A stretch of DNA of 23,061 nucleotides from positions 1-23,061 of IMG/VR virus record IMGVR_UViG_3300044633_000288; one strand, 5' to 3'. Shown piece by piece: positions 23,002 to 23,061 of this stretch. A model generated the notes under the pieces. It was not told the DNA's origin. It did no database searches and was given only the letters and a program-made list of their open reading frames with translations. Numbering within the stretch: position 1 is the stretch's first letter; every line of letters begins with the position of its first letter. Origin of the DNA: a virus. Position numbers and translations under genes: made by a program.

Positions 23002-23061
23002 ATGAAAGTGGCTTTAATTTCGGATACTCACTGGGGTATTCGAGGTGATAATGTTAAATTC
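23002..23061 (+). CDS. 47: Recombination nuclease subunit gp47 (SbcD/Mre11-like), first 20 codons only
   Basis: The 20 visible residues, MKVALISDTHWGIRGDNVKF, contain the SDTHWG metallophosphoesterase motif I (Asp and His metal ligands) of Mre11/SbcD nucleases. In T4 gp47 pairs with the gp46 ATPase to resect DNA ends for recombination-dependent replication. The gene starts directly after the preceding stop and runs out of the window. Confidence 0.88.
   Translation, partial: MKVALISDTHWGIRGDNVKF

Overview
The window is a contiguous piece of the structural and late-regulatory core of a T4-like contractile-tailed phage (Straboviridae/Kyanoviridae-type relatives, former T4-like Myoviridae). The evidence is the gene order 13-14-15-16-17-18-19-20-67-68-21-22-23, followed by uvsY-uvsW-55 and the start of 47, with proteins that carry the expected motifs (terminase Walker boxes and nuclease acids, gp21 protease His/Ser motifs, UvsW DEAH box, gp47 DTHWG motif) at T4-like lengths. 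All genes are on the + strand and tightly packed, often with TAATG or ATGA overlaps. The order resembles T4-like phages of cyanobacteria and alphaproteobacteria more than T4 itself. The sequence does not fix the host.

Region 1 (1-4674) is the accessory part. It holds the C-terminus of a tail fibre or spike with an S74 self-cleaving chaperone domain, then three consecutive collagen-like genes of different flavour: a Gly-Pro/Ala-Thr type, an almost proline-free YTGS hexapeptide repeat, and an Arg/Asp-containing Gly-Pro-Thr type. A PKHD-type 2-oxoglutarate/Fe(II) hydroxylase closes the group. This looks like a set of virion fibres with its own modifying enzyme and is the most unusual part of the window.

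Region 2 (4696-9825) holds neck and packaging genes: gp13, a GIY-YIG homing endonuclease inserted between 13 and 14, gp14, tail-completion gp15, and terminase gp16 and gp17. gp17 appears to start at TTG. Region 3 (9877-14668) is sheath gp18, tube gp19 and portal gp20, separated by hairpins; the portal ends in its own short collagen-like stretch. Region 4 (14680-19447) is the prohead cassette: acidic gp67-like core protein, an expanded gp68-position protein, an 82-aa unknown, protease gp21, scaffold gp22 and major capsid gp23, closed by a strong terminator. Region 5 (19549-20315) is an 81-aa unknown and a tail-tube-like protein in the position where relatives often carry gp3. Region 6 (20392-23061) is UvsY, UvsW, late sigma factor gp55, a 62-aa unknown and the first 20 codons of gp47.

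Regulation is readable. Structural genes are preceded by ATAAATA boxes (three perfect TATAAATA, four with another first base) about 19-49 nt before the start codon, which are T4-type late promoters read with gp55. The uvsY-uvsW-55 operon instead has a bacterial sigma70-like promoter (TGTACA-17-TATAAT) behind a terminator, as expected for genes made earlier. One early operon therefore encodes the sigma factor that would switch on the late genes to its left. No tRNA, CRISPR, integrase or insertion sequence was seen, and there is no gene-free stretch over 300 bases.
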